A stretch of DNA of 64,000 nt from the NCBI GenBank assembly GCA_902609235.1, contig CACLRF010000001.1, forward strand, positions 1 to 64,000. The letters run 5' to 3'. Below are positions 9,706 through 19,143 of this stretch, piece by piece (the stretch's first letter is position 1; each line of letters begins with the position of its first letter). The stretch comes from an uncultured Pelagibacteraceae bacterium (GTDB lineage: Bacteria > Pseudomonadota > Alphaproteobacteria > Pelagibacterales > Pelagibacteraceae). Below the pieces are notes generated by a model. That model saw only the letters and a list, made by a program, of their open reading frames with translations. It made no database searches and was not told the origin of the DNA. Both the position numbers and the translations under genes were made by a program.

Positions 9706-10247
9706 TGAAAACTTTAAAAGTTATAAGTAAAAATGAATTAAAAGATTGGGCAAGAGAGTTTTTTAAAAAAAACTCTTTTAATATGGTTGATGTTTCTTCA
9801 AAGTTAGAAACTTATAGGAGAGCTTTAGCATCAGGAAAAATTTTTGTTGGAAAAGAAGTATTTAATTTAATCAATAATAAAGAAATGCCTAAGGGTGATC
9901 CAGTTGCTCTAGCTGAAATATCAGCAGTATTAGGAGTAAAAAAGACAAGTGAACTCATTCCCTTGTGTCACCCTCTACCAATAGATCATACTGCTACAAA
10001 AATTATCATGCATGAAGAAGATTATTCTTTAGAAGTTTTTTGTACAGTTTCTGCATTTGCAAAAACAGGTGTGGAGATGGAGGCTATTATGGGTGTTAAC
10101 GCAGCATTAATTACAATTTATGATCTTAGCAAAATAGTAAACCCCAATATTGAAATAAATAATGTGAAATTATTAATTAAAGAAGGTGGAAAAAGTGGTT
10201 TATGGAAAAACCCAGATGGATTACCAGAGTTTTTAGAAGATATATGA
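9705..10247 (+). CDS. moaC: Cyclic pyranopterin monophosphate synthase MoaC
   Basis: MVDVSSK, LIPLCHPLPIDH, KTGVEMEAIMGVNAALITIYDL. Confidence 0.95.
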   Translation: MKTLKVISKNELKDWAREFFKKNSFNMVDVSSKLETYRRALASGKIFVGKEVFNLINNKEMPKGDPVALAEISAVLGVKKTSELIPLCHPLPIDHTATKIIMHEEDYSLEVFCTVSAFAKTGVEMEAIMGVNAALITIYDLSKIVNPNIEINNVKLLIKEGGKSGLWKNPDGLPEFLEDI

Positions 10248-10280
10248 GCTAACTTTAAAATATTTATTAAACCTTTATAA

Positions 10281-10550
10281 ATGAAAATTACACTCGAATT
10301 ATTTGGTGCTAGCAGAGAATTTAGTAATAAAGAATATTTAGAATTTTTTATCAAAGATCAAATAGAAGTTAAAGACTTAAGGAATGAAATTATTCATTTT
10401 TTAGATGAAAATTTTAAAGGAAATGAAAAATTTAAAAAGATAGTAGAAAGATCAGCATTTTGTTCAGAAGAAAATAATATTATTAAGGATAATTATAAAA
10501 TTACAAAAGATCAAAAAATTGGAATAATACCTCCTATAGGAGGTGGATAA
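10281..10550 (+). CDS. moaD: Molybdopterin synthase small subunit MoaD
   Basis: C-terminal IGIIPPIGGG diglycine; between moaC and moaE. Confidence 0.88.
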   Translation: MKITLELFGASREFSNKEYLEFFIKDQIEVKDLRNEIIHFLDENFKGNEKFKKIVERSAFCSEENNIIKDNYKITKDQKIGIIPPIGGG

Positions 10551-10996
10551 TGTTTCATGCAAAAGTTGTAGATATTAAAAAAGAAAAAATAAAACTTTCA
10601 AATGCTGAAAAATTTATAGCGTCTAGTAAATGTGGAGCTTCAATTTATTTTGTTGGAACAGTCAGAGACCAAAATAATAACAAAAAAGTAACTGGTATGA
10701 CATATGATAGCCATGATCAAATGGTAATTAAAAGTTTTGAGGAGATATATAAAAGTTCTATATCTAAATTTAAGTTCGATGATCAAGTCGTATTTATAGA
10801 ACATATTAAAGGACATATACTTCTTGGAGAAATCAGTATTTTAATTGCAGTAGCTTGTAAGCATAGAGATCAAGCTTATGAATTATCTAGATTTTTTATT
10901 GAAGAAATAAAGAAAAAAACACCGATCTGGAAAAAAGAACATTATGAAAATGAAGATAGTGAATGGTTAGAAGGTAATCTAATTCAGAGTAAATAA
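10550..10996 (+). CDS. moaE: Molybdopterin synthase large subunit MoaE
   Basis: GASIYFVGTVRD, MTYDSH, IEHIKGHILLGEISILIAVACKHRDQAY, PIWKKE. Confidence 0.93.
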   Translation: MFHAKVVDIKKEKIKLSNAEKFIASSKCGASIYFVGTVRDQNNNKKVTGMTYDSHDQMVIKSFEEIYKSSISKFKFDDQVVFIEHIKGHILLGEISILIAVACKHRDQAYELSRFFIEEIKKKTPIWKKEHYENEDSEWLEGNLIQSK

Positions 10997-11044
10997 TTTA
11001 TATTTACTTACTAAGTTAAAATTGTAAGCTAATCTTAAAAAATT

Positions 11045-11290
11045 ATGGATAATAAAATAAATCAAGAATTACAATCTGCAACATTTGAAAGATTAATAAA
11101 ACATTTAAGAGATCGAAAAGATGTTCAAAATATAGACTTAATGAATCTCTCTGGATTCTGCAGAAACTGTTTGTCAAAATGGTATAAGGAAGAGGCTGAT
11201 AAAAAAGGTATCCAAATATCTGATTTAGATGCAAAAGAACATGTTTATGGAATGCCTTATTCAGAATGGAAGGAAAAGTACCAGAAATAA
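11045..11290 (+). CDS. DUF1244 family protein
   Basis: FERLIKHLRDRKDVQNIDLMNLSGFCRNCLSKWY; YGMPYSEWKEKYQ. Confidence 0.88.
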   Translation: MDNKINQELQSATFERLIKHLRDRKDVQNIDLMNLSGFCRNCLSKWYKEEADKKGIQISDLDAKEHVYGMPYSEWKEKYQK

Positions 11291-11791
11291 TTATTTTTCT
11301 TTAAGTCTAGGAAATAATTCAACAAAATTACATGGTTTGTGATTAATATCTAATTGATGTTTTAATATACCGTCCCAAGCATCTGTAACTCCGCCTGAAG
11401 AACCTGGCAAAGCAAAAATATATTTGCCATTTGCAAGTACTGCACAAGCTCGTGATTGAATAGATGAAGTTCCAACTGTTTTTAAACTTATAGTTCTAAA
11501 AACTTCACCAAAGCCAGGAATTTGTTTATCTGCTATATCATTAACAGCTTCTGGTGTAATATCCCTTCCAGTAAGTCCAGTTCCACCAGTGGTAATAATT
11601 ACATCAATATCTTTTTTATTTATCCACTCTTTTAAGATTTTTTTAATATCCTCTTTTGCATCTTTGCAAATTTTTCTATCCACTAAATTATGTGACGCTT
11701 CATCAATTTTTTTCACTAAAATAGCGCCCGACTTGTCATTATCAAAAGTTCTAGTGTCTGTTACAGTTAAAATAGCTATATTGACCTTCAT
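11291..11791 (-). CDS. moaB: MoaB/Mog-like molybdenum cofactor biosynthesis protein
   Basis: ILTVTDTRTFDNDKSG, VIITTGGTGLTGRDITPEA, FALPGSSGGVTDAWD. Confidence 0.92.
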   Translation of the reverse strand: MKVNIAILTVTDTRTFDNDKSGAILVKKIDEASHNLVDRKICKDAKEDIKKILKEWINKKDIDVIITTGGTGLTGRDITPEAVNDIADKQIPGFGEVFRTISLKTVGTSSIQSRACAVLANGKYIFALPGSSGGVTDAWDGILKHQLDINHKPCNFVELFPRLKEK

Positions 11792-11815
11792 ATATTTTTA
11801 TAACAATAGTTAACG

Positions 11816-12559
11816 ATGAATACATTATCAATCTTATTTTTTCTAACAGCAATTTTATATTCAAGTGTTGGTTTTGGAGGAGGCTCGACTTATCTTGCTC
11901 TTTTCTTAATTTGGGGAGTACCATTTACAATTTTTCCTATAATAGCATTGGGATGCAACATTATAGTTGTAACTGGAAATTGTTTCAATTACATCCAAGC
12001 TGGAAATCTCAACCTAAAATTATTAGTTCCTTACTTAATTGGATCAATTCCATTTTCGTTTATTGGTGGTTCAATTCCTATAGAAAAACAATTTTTTGAA
12101 ATACTGTTATTTTTTGTTTTGTTAATAGCTGGATTTTTGCTGTTAATTAACTTTAATTCATATGATGATAAACAAGAAAGTTATAGAAACATACCTTATT
12201 TTGTTTCAATTATTATCGGTGCAATATTAGGATTTATTTCTGGCGTTGTTGGAATTGGTGGAGGTATTTTTTTAAGTCCTATTTTATTCTTGCTTAAAGT
12301 AGCAAAATCTAAACATATTATTACTGCAGCATCGCTATTTATATTAATAAACTCAATTTTTGGAATTATTGGCCAATTAACCAAAGACATATATTTCGAA
12401 GAAATTTACTCTTATTTTAATTTATTAATTGTAGTTTTTATTGGAGGACAAATAGGAAATTATTTAAATCTAAAGATATTTTCAACAAGAGTTTTGGCTC
12501 TGATTACATCTGCTCTTGTTCTTTTTGTAGCTATAAGAATGGGAGTTAAATTAATTTAA
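11816..12559 (+). CDS. TSUP (TauE/SafE) family permease
   Basis: SVGFGGGSTYLALFL and GVVGIGGGIFLSPILFLL repeats. Confidence 0.88.
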   Translation: MNTLSILFFLTAILYSSVGFGGGSTYLALFLIWGVPFTIFPIIALGCNIIVVTGNCFNYIQAGNLNLKLLVPYLIGSIPFSFIGGSIPIEKQFFEILLFFVLLIAGFLLLINFNSYDDKQESYRNIPYFVSIIIGAILGFISGVVGIGGGIFLSPILFLLKVAKSKHIITAASLFILINSIFGIIGQLTKDIYFEEIYSYFNLLIVVFIGGQIGNYLNLKIFSTRVLALITSALVLFVAIRMGVKLI

Positions 12560-12864
12560 ATAAATATTAAAAACCAATAAGAAATTAATCCTGCTAAAAT
12601 AGTTGCAATAATATTTTTTGAAAAATAACCAATGATAACAGCGACTATTGCTGCAAAAATCTTAGGATCATTCATTTCAATAAAATTTCCATAATCATTA
12701 ATAAAAATTCCTGGAAATATTATTGCTGGAAATACAGCTGAAGGAACATAAGCTAATACACCTTTAATTCTATCACTCAACATATCTCTACTTACTAGAG
12801 CAACCATAGTCATTCGACTAAAATAAGTAAGTATTCCAGCTACAAGAATTGAATATAAAGTCAT
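12556..12864 (-). CDS. azlD: AzlD-like branched-chain amino-acid export subunit
   Basis: ~100-aa four-TM protein adjacent to AzlC; YFSRMTMVALVSRDMLSDRIKGVLAYVPSAVFPAII. Confidence 0.82.
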   Translation of the reverse strand: MTLYSILVAGILTYFSRMTMVALVSRDMLSDRIKGVLAYVPSAVFPAIIFPGIFINDYGNFIEMNDPKIFAAIVAVIIGYFSKNIIATILAGLISYWFLIFI

Positions 12865-13547
12865 TTTTTTAACCTTAAAATTAATGCAGCTACAAATAAT
12901 GCAATAATTGGTGAAATAATTATGTAAGATCTAAATGGGGCATCATAGAATAACAAAGAACTTAATCCACAGACAATCATAACAATTAAATGATCAATTT
13001 TTTTTAAATCTTGAACAACAATTGCTATAAAAGTAAGTGGTATAACAATTTTTAATCCAAGCTCTTGAGGAACAAATGATCCTAATATAATTCCAGACAA
13101 CGTTGCAATTTGCCAACACACCCACATAGTGCAACCAGTTCCAATTAAATGATAGTGCAAATATTTTTCTGTTTTATTTTTTTTAAAAAATTTGTTAGAC
13201 TCAGCAAAACTCTGATCTACAATCACATAAGAAAAAAATAATTTTTTAATTAAAGATAATTTTTCTAAATATTCTGATAAAACTGCACCATATAATAAAT
13301 GTCTAGAATTTATTACTCCCACTGATATGGCGGCCACTAATCCTGAAGCACCTCCAGATAATAACTGTAAAAAAACAATTTGTGAAGCTCCTCCAAAAAT
13401 TATGAACGACATTGCGTAAACCAAATATGGGTCAAATCCGAGCTCAACCCCAATTGCTCCACAGATTATTCCAAACGGTATTACTGAAAGCATATGTGGA
13501 GAAATATCCAGTATCCCTCTAGTTAATAATTGTTTTTTAGTGAGCAT
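12861..13547 (-). CDS. azlC: AzlC-like branched-chain amino-acid export subunit
   Basis: SVIPFGIICGAIGVELGFDP, SFIIFGGASQIVFLQLL, NSRHLLYGAVL. Confidence 0.88.
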   Translation of the reverse strand: MLTKKQLLTRGILDISPHMLSVIPFGIICGAIGVELGFDPYLVYAMSFIIFGGASQIVFLQLLSGGASGLVAAISVGVINSRHLLYGAVLSEYLEKLSLIKKLFFSYVIVDQSFAESNKFFKKNKTEKYLHYHLIGTGCTMWVCWQIATLSGIILGSFVPQELGLKIVIPLTFIAIVVQDLKKIDHLIVMIVCGLSSLLFYDAPFRSYIIISPIIALFVAALILRLKK

Positions 13548-13559
13548 TTGCTTGTTCTA

Positions 13560-14621
13560 TTAAAAACAAACTATGTGATCAATATTAATCGGTCTTTTAA
13601 TTCCAAATTTTTCATCAGCTTCATGTTGATGTTCGTGATGGGAATGAACAAAAACTGGAATTAATAAATTGCTATTGGTTTTTAAAGTATAGATAAAGTT
13701 TGTTCCTCTAAATTTTCGATCTACTACTTCTAGCTTTAGATTACTTTTATCGTCGTGCTCAAGGTCCTCTGGTTGTAATAATAATTGCACATTTGAACCT
13801 TTTGGATAATGCTTGATAAAATTACCTTTAATTGTTCCAAGATCGTCATTTTCTAATGAGTTTTCTCCTGTTACTTTTGCTGGAATTAAAATTCCACGAT
13901 TTAAAAAATTTACTACTTCAACTGAGTTTGGAAAATGATAAACGTTATAAGGATCATCAAACTGTTTTATTTGGCCATCTAATATAATTGCACATTTGGT
14001 ACCAAGATAAAAAGCTTCATATGAATCATGAGTAACAATTATTGTTGTAATTTTTAATTTGCTTAATAATTTTTTTAATCTTACTTGAATTTCCTCTTTA
14101 AAACTTTGGTCTACATTAGATAGCGGTTCATCTAAAAGCAAAAGATCAGGTTGAGTTAATAACGATCTTGCAAGTGAAGCTCTTTGTGCCTCTCCAGCAC
14201 TTATTTCGTGGGGGTATTTTTTAAGTATTTTTGAAATATCTAGTAAATCTATTATTTCTTTAAAACTTAGCTTTTTTTTCTTTTTTATTTTATTTCTTTC
14301 AGAACCCAACAATATATTCTTTTCGACAGTGTAATGTGGAAATAAGCTATTATCTTGAAAAGCTAAAGATACATTTCTATCTTCAGGTTCAACGTGTTTA
14401 TCTTTAGAGGATATTAATTTACCATTTAATTTAATTGATCCTTTTTCAATTTTTTCTAAACCTGCTATTGTTCTTAATATTGTTGTCTTCCCAATACCTG
14501 AAGGACCTAAAATGCACAGAGTATCTCCTTCATTCCTAATTATAAATGAAGCATTTTTAACTTTGGTTTTTCCACCAATTATAAAATCAACACCTTTAAT
14601 TTCTAAAAAATTATTTTTCAT
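13560..14621 (-). CDS. Iron(III)-type ABC transporter ATP-binding protein
   Basis: GPSGIGKTT Walker A, SAGEAQRASLARSL signature, LLLLDEPLSNVD Walker B, TOBE-like C-terminus. Confidence 0.9.
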   Translation of the reverse strand: MKNNFLEIKGVDFIIGGKTKVKNASFIIRNEGDTLCILGPSGIGKTTILRTIAGLEKIEKGSIKLNGKLISSKDKHVEPEDRNVSLAFQDNSLFPHYTVEKNILLGSERNKIKKKKKLSFKEIIDLLDISKILKKYPHEISAGEAQRASLARSLLTQPDLLLLDEPLSNVDQSFKEEIQVRLKKLLSKLKITTIIVTHDSYEAFYLGTKCAIILDGQIKQFDDPYNVYHFPNSVEVVNFLNRGILIPAKVTGENSLENDDLGTIKGNFIKHYPKGSNVQLLLQPEDLEHDDKSNLKLEVVDRKFRGTNFIYTLKTNSNLLIPVFVHSHHEHQHEADEKFGIKRPINIDHIVCF

Positions 14622-16237
14622 TTTTCTGATAAAATATATTTAGATGTAAACATAATAAATATAGTTGCAATTAAAATTAAAAATAATGATGGAACTGCAG
14701 CTGCTTCTAATAAATCTTCAGATGCAGATATATAAGCGGTTGTTGCAAAAGTTTCAAAATTAAATGGTCTTAAAATAAGGGTAATTGGTAGTTCTCTTAT
14801 AATTTCTAGAGAAATCAGTATAGCCACAAATAAAAGTGAGTTTCTTAAAAAAGGAACATGAATGTTAAAAAAGGTTTTTTTCTTTGAATAACCAAGTAAA
14901 TATGAACTTTCATCAACTGAAATGTTTATTTTTTCATAGCCCGATTTTATTCCATTAAATGCTAATGAATAAAATCTTACAAAATAAACTAAAACAAGAC
15001 CAATAATAGATCCAATAAAGATTTTTTTAATAGATAAAAATCCTAAAGTTTTAACAATGTTTTCATCAAACCAAGCTACAAATGTAATAAATGCTACTGC
15101 TAAAATTACACCTGGAATTGCATAACCTGAAATAGATATAGTAGATAAAAAATTTAAAACTTTGTTTTTTGAAACTCTGTTTCCATAATTTGAAATTAAA
15201 GAAAATAAAATCAATACTATACTAGATAAAGTGACAAGATAAATAGTATTTAAAGTAAGTGAAATTATATCAATATCAAAAAGATTTTCTGGAAATTTAA
15301 TTGTCCAATATAACATTTGGCTTAAAGGAAATAAAAAACTTAAAAAGAAAACAATAAAACAAAATAAAAATGCAAAAAAAGATTTTTTTCCAGATAAAGT
15401 AATTTTTTCTTTTTGTTTAAATCCACCTTTTGAATTAAAATGATATTTAGCTTTTTTTCTTGAAAAATTTTCAAGTATAAAACATGCAAATATAAATATT
15501 AGTAAGAAAAATGATAATCTATTTGAAAAAGCTAAATCATCAAATGTAATCCAAGAATTATAAATTCCAGTAGTTAAAGTATTTATTGAAAAAAAATCTA
15601 CTGCACCAAATTCTGCTAATGTCTCCATTGCAACAAGAGATAACCCAGCGACTATGGCTGGCCTAGCAGCTGGCAATATCAAAGAATATAAAGATTTAAA
15701 TTTTGAAAAACCTAAACTTCTTCCTAAATCAATTAAGTTTTGAGATTGATATAAAAATGATGCCCTAGAAAGAATATATACATAAGCGTATAATGAAAAT
15801 GAAAGGGAAAGTACTGCTCCAAGAAGACCATCGAACTTTGGAATATATTTATTGTATTCCCCTTCTCCAAATAAATTTGTTAAGATTGTAAAAGCTGTAC
15901 CATAATTTTCAAAAAAGGCTGTCAAAGAATATGCGTAAATGTAAGGTGGAACAGCAAAAGAAAGTATAAGACCCCATTTAAAGAAATCACTAAAAGGAAA
16001 TTTATAAAAAGAAACCAAGTATGCAGATGCAGTGCCTATTATAAATGTAAGGATTAAGACAAAAAATAGTAGTATGAAAGAATTAAAAATATATTCAAAT
16101 AAGAAAGTATCTTTTAATATTTGGTAATAATTTGAGGTCTCTTCAAAAAAACTAAAAAAAACTGTAACGATTGGAATTAATACACCTATAGACACCAATA
16201 AAGAGGATAGAAACCAGATATTTAAATTCTTTAACAT
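14618..16237 (-). CDS. Iron(III)-type ABC transporter permease (fused double domain)
   Basis: 539 aa, about 12 TM; EAA-like loops (DLGRSLGFSKFKSLYSLILPAARPAIVAG; ESSYLLGYSKKKTFFNIHVPFLRNSLL). Confidence 0.88.
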   Translation of the reverse strand: MLKNLNIWFLSSLLVSIGVLIPIVTVFFSFFEETSNYYQILKDTFLFEYIFNSFILLFFVLILTFIIGTASAYLVSFYKFPFSDFFKWGLILSFAVPPYIYAYSLTAFFENYGTAFTILTNLFGEGEYNKYIPKFDGLLGAVLSLSFSLYAYVYILSRASFLYQSQNLIDLGRSLGFSKFKSLYSLILPAARPAIVAGLSLVAMETLAEFGAVDFFSINTLTTGIYNSWITFDDLAFSNRLSFFLLIFIFACFILENFSRKKAKYHFNSKGGFKQKEKITLSGKKSFFAFLFCFIVFFLSFLFPLSQMLYWTIKFPENLFDIDIISLTLNTIYLVTLSSIVLILFSLISNYGNRVSKNKVLNFLSTISISGYAIPGVILAVAFITFVAWFDENIVKTLGFLSIKKIFIGSIIGLVLVYFVRFYSLAFNGIKSGYEKINISVDESSYLLGYSKKKTFFNIHVPFLRNSLLFVAILISLEIIRELPITLILRPFNFETFATTAYISASEDLLEAAAVPSLFLILIATIFIMFTSKYILSEK

Positions 16238-16277
16238 TAAGGGTCTTATAATATAAAAAAATTTTTTTAATATGATT

Positions 16278-16823
16278 TTACTTTGATGCAGAGAGGTATT
16301 TTAGTGTATTTTCTGGTGTTGTTTCTATATAAGGGTCATTATCTGCGCCTGAATTATTAATTCCAGGCTCTTGCCACCATTTTTCAACAATACCGTCATT
16401 AATAACTGCCATATATCTCCAACTTCTTTGACCAAATCCATCATGGTCTTTGGAGATTAACATTCCCATATATTTTGTAAAAAGTCCTGATCCATCTGGT
16501 ATTACTTTAACTTTAGAAATACCCATTTTTTTAGCCCAAGCATTCATCACGTATGAGTCATTTACTGAACAACAATAAATTTCGTCAATGCCAATTTTTT
16601 TTAATTCATCAGCATTTTTTTCAAATCCAGGTAATTGTTGAGAAGAGCATGTTGGTGTAAATGCACCAGGTAAACTAAATAAAATTACTCTTTTATTTTT
16701 AAAAAAATCATCAGTGGACTTATTTGTCCACTTCCCACCAATTGCACATGCAATTTCATTATCCGAAGTATCACCTTCTCTAATTCTAAAAGTTACTTGT
16801 GGTATTTTAAATCCTTCTATCAT
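16278..16823 (-). CDS. Peroxiredoxin (Prx5-like)
   Basis: VILFSLPGAFTPTCSSQQLPGF peroxidatic Cys motif. Confidence 0.9.
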   Translation of the reverse strand: MIEGFKIPQVTFRIREGDTSDNEIACAIGGKWTNKSTDDFFKNKRVILFSLPGAFTPTCSSQQLPGFEKNADELKKIGIDEIYCCSVNDSYVMNAWAKKMGISKVKVIPDGSGLFTKYMGMLISKDHDGFGQRSWRYMAVINDGIVEKWWQEPGINNSGADNDPYIETTPENTLKYLSASK

Positions 16824-16833
16824 ATTTTTTTAA

Positions 16834-16889
16834 TGCCCACGACAATTTTTAGGAAAGGGTAAAGATCCTAAAGGAGAGTAACGCGGGCA
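16834..16889 (-). ncRNA. Candidate structured RNA leader upstream of peroxiredoxin
   Basis: Nested inverted repeats: TGCCCACG/CGCGGGCA (one mismatch) enclosing perfect TTTAGGA/TCCTAAA, just 5' of the 16823 start. Strand inferred. Confidence 0.45.
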
Positions 16890-16911
16890 CCGTCTAAAAA
16901 GAAATATATCA

Positions 16912-17097
16912 TCATTTAAAAGGAGTGAGGATGTCTAGAGCCTCGTCTTTTTCAATCTCAGATAATTTTCTATTATTTATTTTTCTTTTAATCTTTTCAC
17001 ACTCTGATGAGCATGGTTCACATGTTATCTGACCTTCAAGTGAACCACTCATATCAGAAGAATTACTTAAATCAAAATCAAATAAATTCTTTTTCAC
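16912..17097 (-). CDS. Small Cys-containing hypothetical protein (61 aa)
   Basis: Collinear with the flanking iron/peroxiredoxin genes; CEPCSSECEK motif. Confidence 0.5.
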   Translation of the reverse strand: MKKNLFDFDLSNSSDMSGSLEGQITCEPCSSECEKIKRKINNRKLSEIEKDEALDILTPFK

Positions 17098-17103
17098 TAT
17101 GTG

Positions 17104-18132
17104 TTACTTCCAGCCAGCAGCTGTCATAATTTCTAATGCAGCAGCTTGGTGTTTTCCATATTTAGAAACTTTTGTTTTTAGATCTTGTTTAAAATCTAAT
17201 CCCAAATTATTTACTACCAATGGATTTGGAGAAACACCACTTATCATTGGAAACTCAAACGTATTATTCGTAAAGTGTTCCTGTGATTCTGGTGATAATA
17301 AAAAGTCAACAAGTGCAATCGCATTTGCTTTATTAGGCGCACCTTTAACTAGAGCAGCACAGCTAATGTTCATGTGTGTTCCTCTGTCTTGCTGGTTAGG
17401 GAAAAACGCTTTAACTTTTTTTGCAGCTGCTTGTTGTTCAGCACCTTTTTTACCTGAAAGCATAAGTGCTAAATAATAAGTATTAGCTACTGCAATATCA
17501 GCTTCACCAGCTGCTACTGCCATGATTTGAGCTCTATCATTACCTTTTGAGTCTCTAGCCATATTAGCTACAACACCTTTTGCCCATTCAGCTGTCGCTT
17601 CTTTTCCATTATTTGCAATTAATGAAGCTACAAGTGATTTATTATAAATGTTACTAGATTTTCTTATTACTATTCTGCCTTTCCATTTTGGATCAGCTAA
17701 ACCTTCGTAAGTTAAACCTGACAACTCAGCACCACTAACTCTTTCAGGTGAGTAATAAATAATTCTTGCTCTTTTTGCTACTCCAACCCACTTACTAGTT
17801 CTAAAGTTTTTTGGAACAGAAGCTTTAATTGTACCTGATGTTAAACCACTTTGAAGCAAACCTTTTACATCCATTGCGCCACATCTTCCAGCATCTGCAG
17901 TGATATAAAGATCAGCTGAAGAATCTGCTCCTTCTTCTGCTATTCTTTTTTCTAAGGCTCCTGATTTACCATTAATTAAATTTACTTTAATTCCTGTAGC
18001 TGCTGTAAATTTTCCATACATTTCAGCATCAGCCTTATAATGTCTTGCATTAAATACATTTACCTCATTCGCAATTGCAAAAGTTGATGCAAATAAACAT
18101 GTAATTAACGCCAAAATTGATAATTTTCTCAT
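17104..18132 (-). CDS. Ferric iron ABC transporter substrate-binding protein
   Basis: Signal peptide MRKLSILALITCLFASTFAIA; NEVNVFNARHYKADAEMYGKFTAATGIKVNLINGKSGALEKRI is FbpA-like. Confidence 0.93.
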   Translation of the reverse strand: MRKLSILALITCLFASTFAIANEVNVFNARHYKADAEMYGKFTAATGIKVNLINGKSGALEKRIAEEGADSSADLYITADAGRCGAMDVKGLLQSGLTSGTIKASVPKNFRTSKWVGVAKRARIIYYSPERVSGAELSGLTYEGLADPKWKGRIVIRKSSNIYNKSLVASLIANNGKEATAEWAKGVVANMARDSKGNDRAQIMAVAAGEADIAVANTYYLALMLSGKKGAEQQAAAKKVKAFFPNQQDRGTHMNISCAALVKGAPNKANAIALVDFLLSPESQEHFTNNTFEFPMISGVSPNPLVVNNLGLDFKQDLKTKVSKYGKHQAAALEIMTAAGWK

Positions 18133-18160
18133 TAAACTCCTTAATTATTACGTTATTGTT

Positions 18161-18203
18161 TGAGAATGAGAACTATTCTCAATGCGAATGATTATCAATC
18201 GCA
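18161..18203. promoter_or_regulatory. Tandem Fur/Irr-like palindromes
   Basis: TGAGAAT-GAGAACT-ATTCTCA (18161-18181) and TGCGA-ATGATTATCAA-TCGCA (18183-18203), 22 bp centre to centre, upstream of the iron SBP. Confidence 0.7.
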
Positions 18204-18255
18204 ATAATGTCGCATATATGTTTAGATACTAATTTTATTGGTATTTGGGGATTTT

Positions 18256-19143
18256 TTATTTCCAATCGCCGATTTTACTGAATAAGAAATTTCTAAAAGC
18301 TTGGACTCTAGCTGTGTTTTTTAAGGATTGAGGATAAACAAAGTGAGCTTCTGTTATTGGTCCTTCTACTTTAGGAAGTACTTTAATTATACTACTAGTA
18401 TTTGAAACTAAATATTCTGGCAATGCTGCCAAACCCACTCCAGACTCAACACCATATAATAAACCACTAACACTATTAACCTTCATAATTGATTTTCTTT
18501 TTTTGCCATCATGCATTCCTATTTTTAAAGCCCAATCAGGATTGTAAACTGGCGAAGGAGCTCCTTTTCCAAAAGAGATAAATTTATGTTTATTTAAGTC
18601 ATTAATTGTTTTTGGCATTCCATTTTTTTCTAAATATTTATTTGATCCATAAATATAGTACTTGATATCCACTAATTTTTTTTGAATATAATTAAGCTGT
18701 TTTGGTCTTCTCATAAAAATTCCAATATCAGCTTGTCGAGTACTTAAATCTAATTCTTTATCATCAAAAACTAACTCTATTTCAATCTCAGGATTAAGTA
18801 TCATAAATTCTTGAATTCTTGGTGTTAACCAGTGTGTTCCAAAACTTCTTACCGTTGTAATTGTTAATTTTCCTGTTGGTTTACTCTTTTGATCACCCAA
18901 TGATGTTTCAACTTCTTTAAGCTTACTTATTACTTCATGAGCTGTTTTAAAAACATATTCTCCATTTTGCGTGAGAGTTAAGCCTCTTGCATGCCTTTCA
19001 AACAATTGTACTTTTAAATCTTGTTCTAATGATTGGATTTGCCTACTTATAGCCGATTGGCTTAAATTCAAATTTACAGTAGCATTTGTAAAGCTGCCAG
19101 CTTCTGCAACAGCATGAAAAATTTTTAATTTATCCCAGTCCAT
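18256..19143 (-). CDS. LysR-family transcriptional regulator
   Basis: MDWDKLKIFHAVAEAGSFTNATVNLNLSQSAISRQIQSLEQDL HTH. Confidence 0.93.
   Translation of the reverse strand: MDWDKLKIFHAVAEAGSFTNATVNLNLSQSAISRQIQSLEQDLKVQLFERHARGLTLTQNGEYVFKTAHEVISKLKEVETSLGDQKSKPTGKLTITTVRSFGTHWLTPRIQEFMILNPEIEIELVFDDKELDLSTRQADIGIFMRRPKQLNYIQKKLVDIKYYIYGSNKYLEKNGMPKTINDLNKHKFISFGKGAPSPVYNPDWALKIGMHDGKKRKSIMKVNSVSGLLYGVESGVGLAALPEYLVSNTSSIIKVLPKVEGPITEAHFVYPQSLKNTARVQAFRNFLFSKIGDWK

Noticed and set aside
10118-10354. Minus-strand 78-aa ORF over the moaC-moaD junction
   Set aside because: Antisense to two well-supported genes with no protein-family features.
17099-17476. Plus-strand 125-aa ORF antisense to the iron SBP
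   Set aside because: The minus-strand SBP has a clear signal peptide and family match; the Cys/Leu/Ala-rich antisense translation is an artefact.
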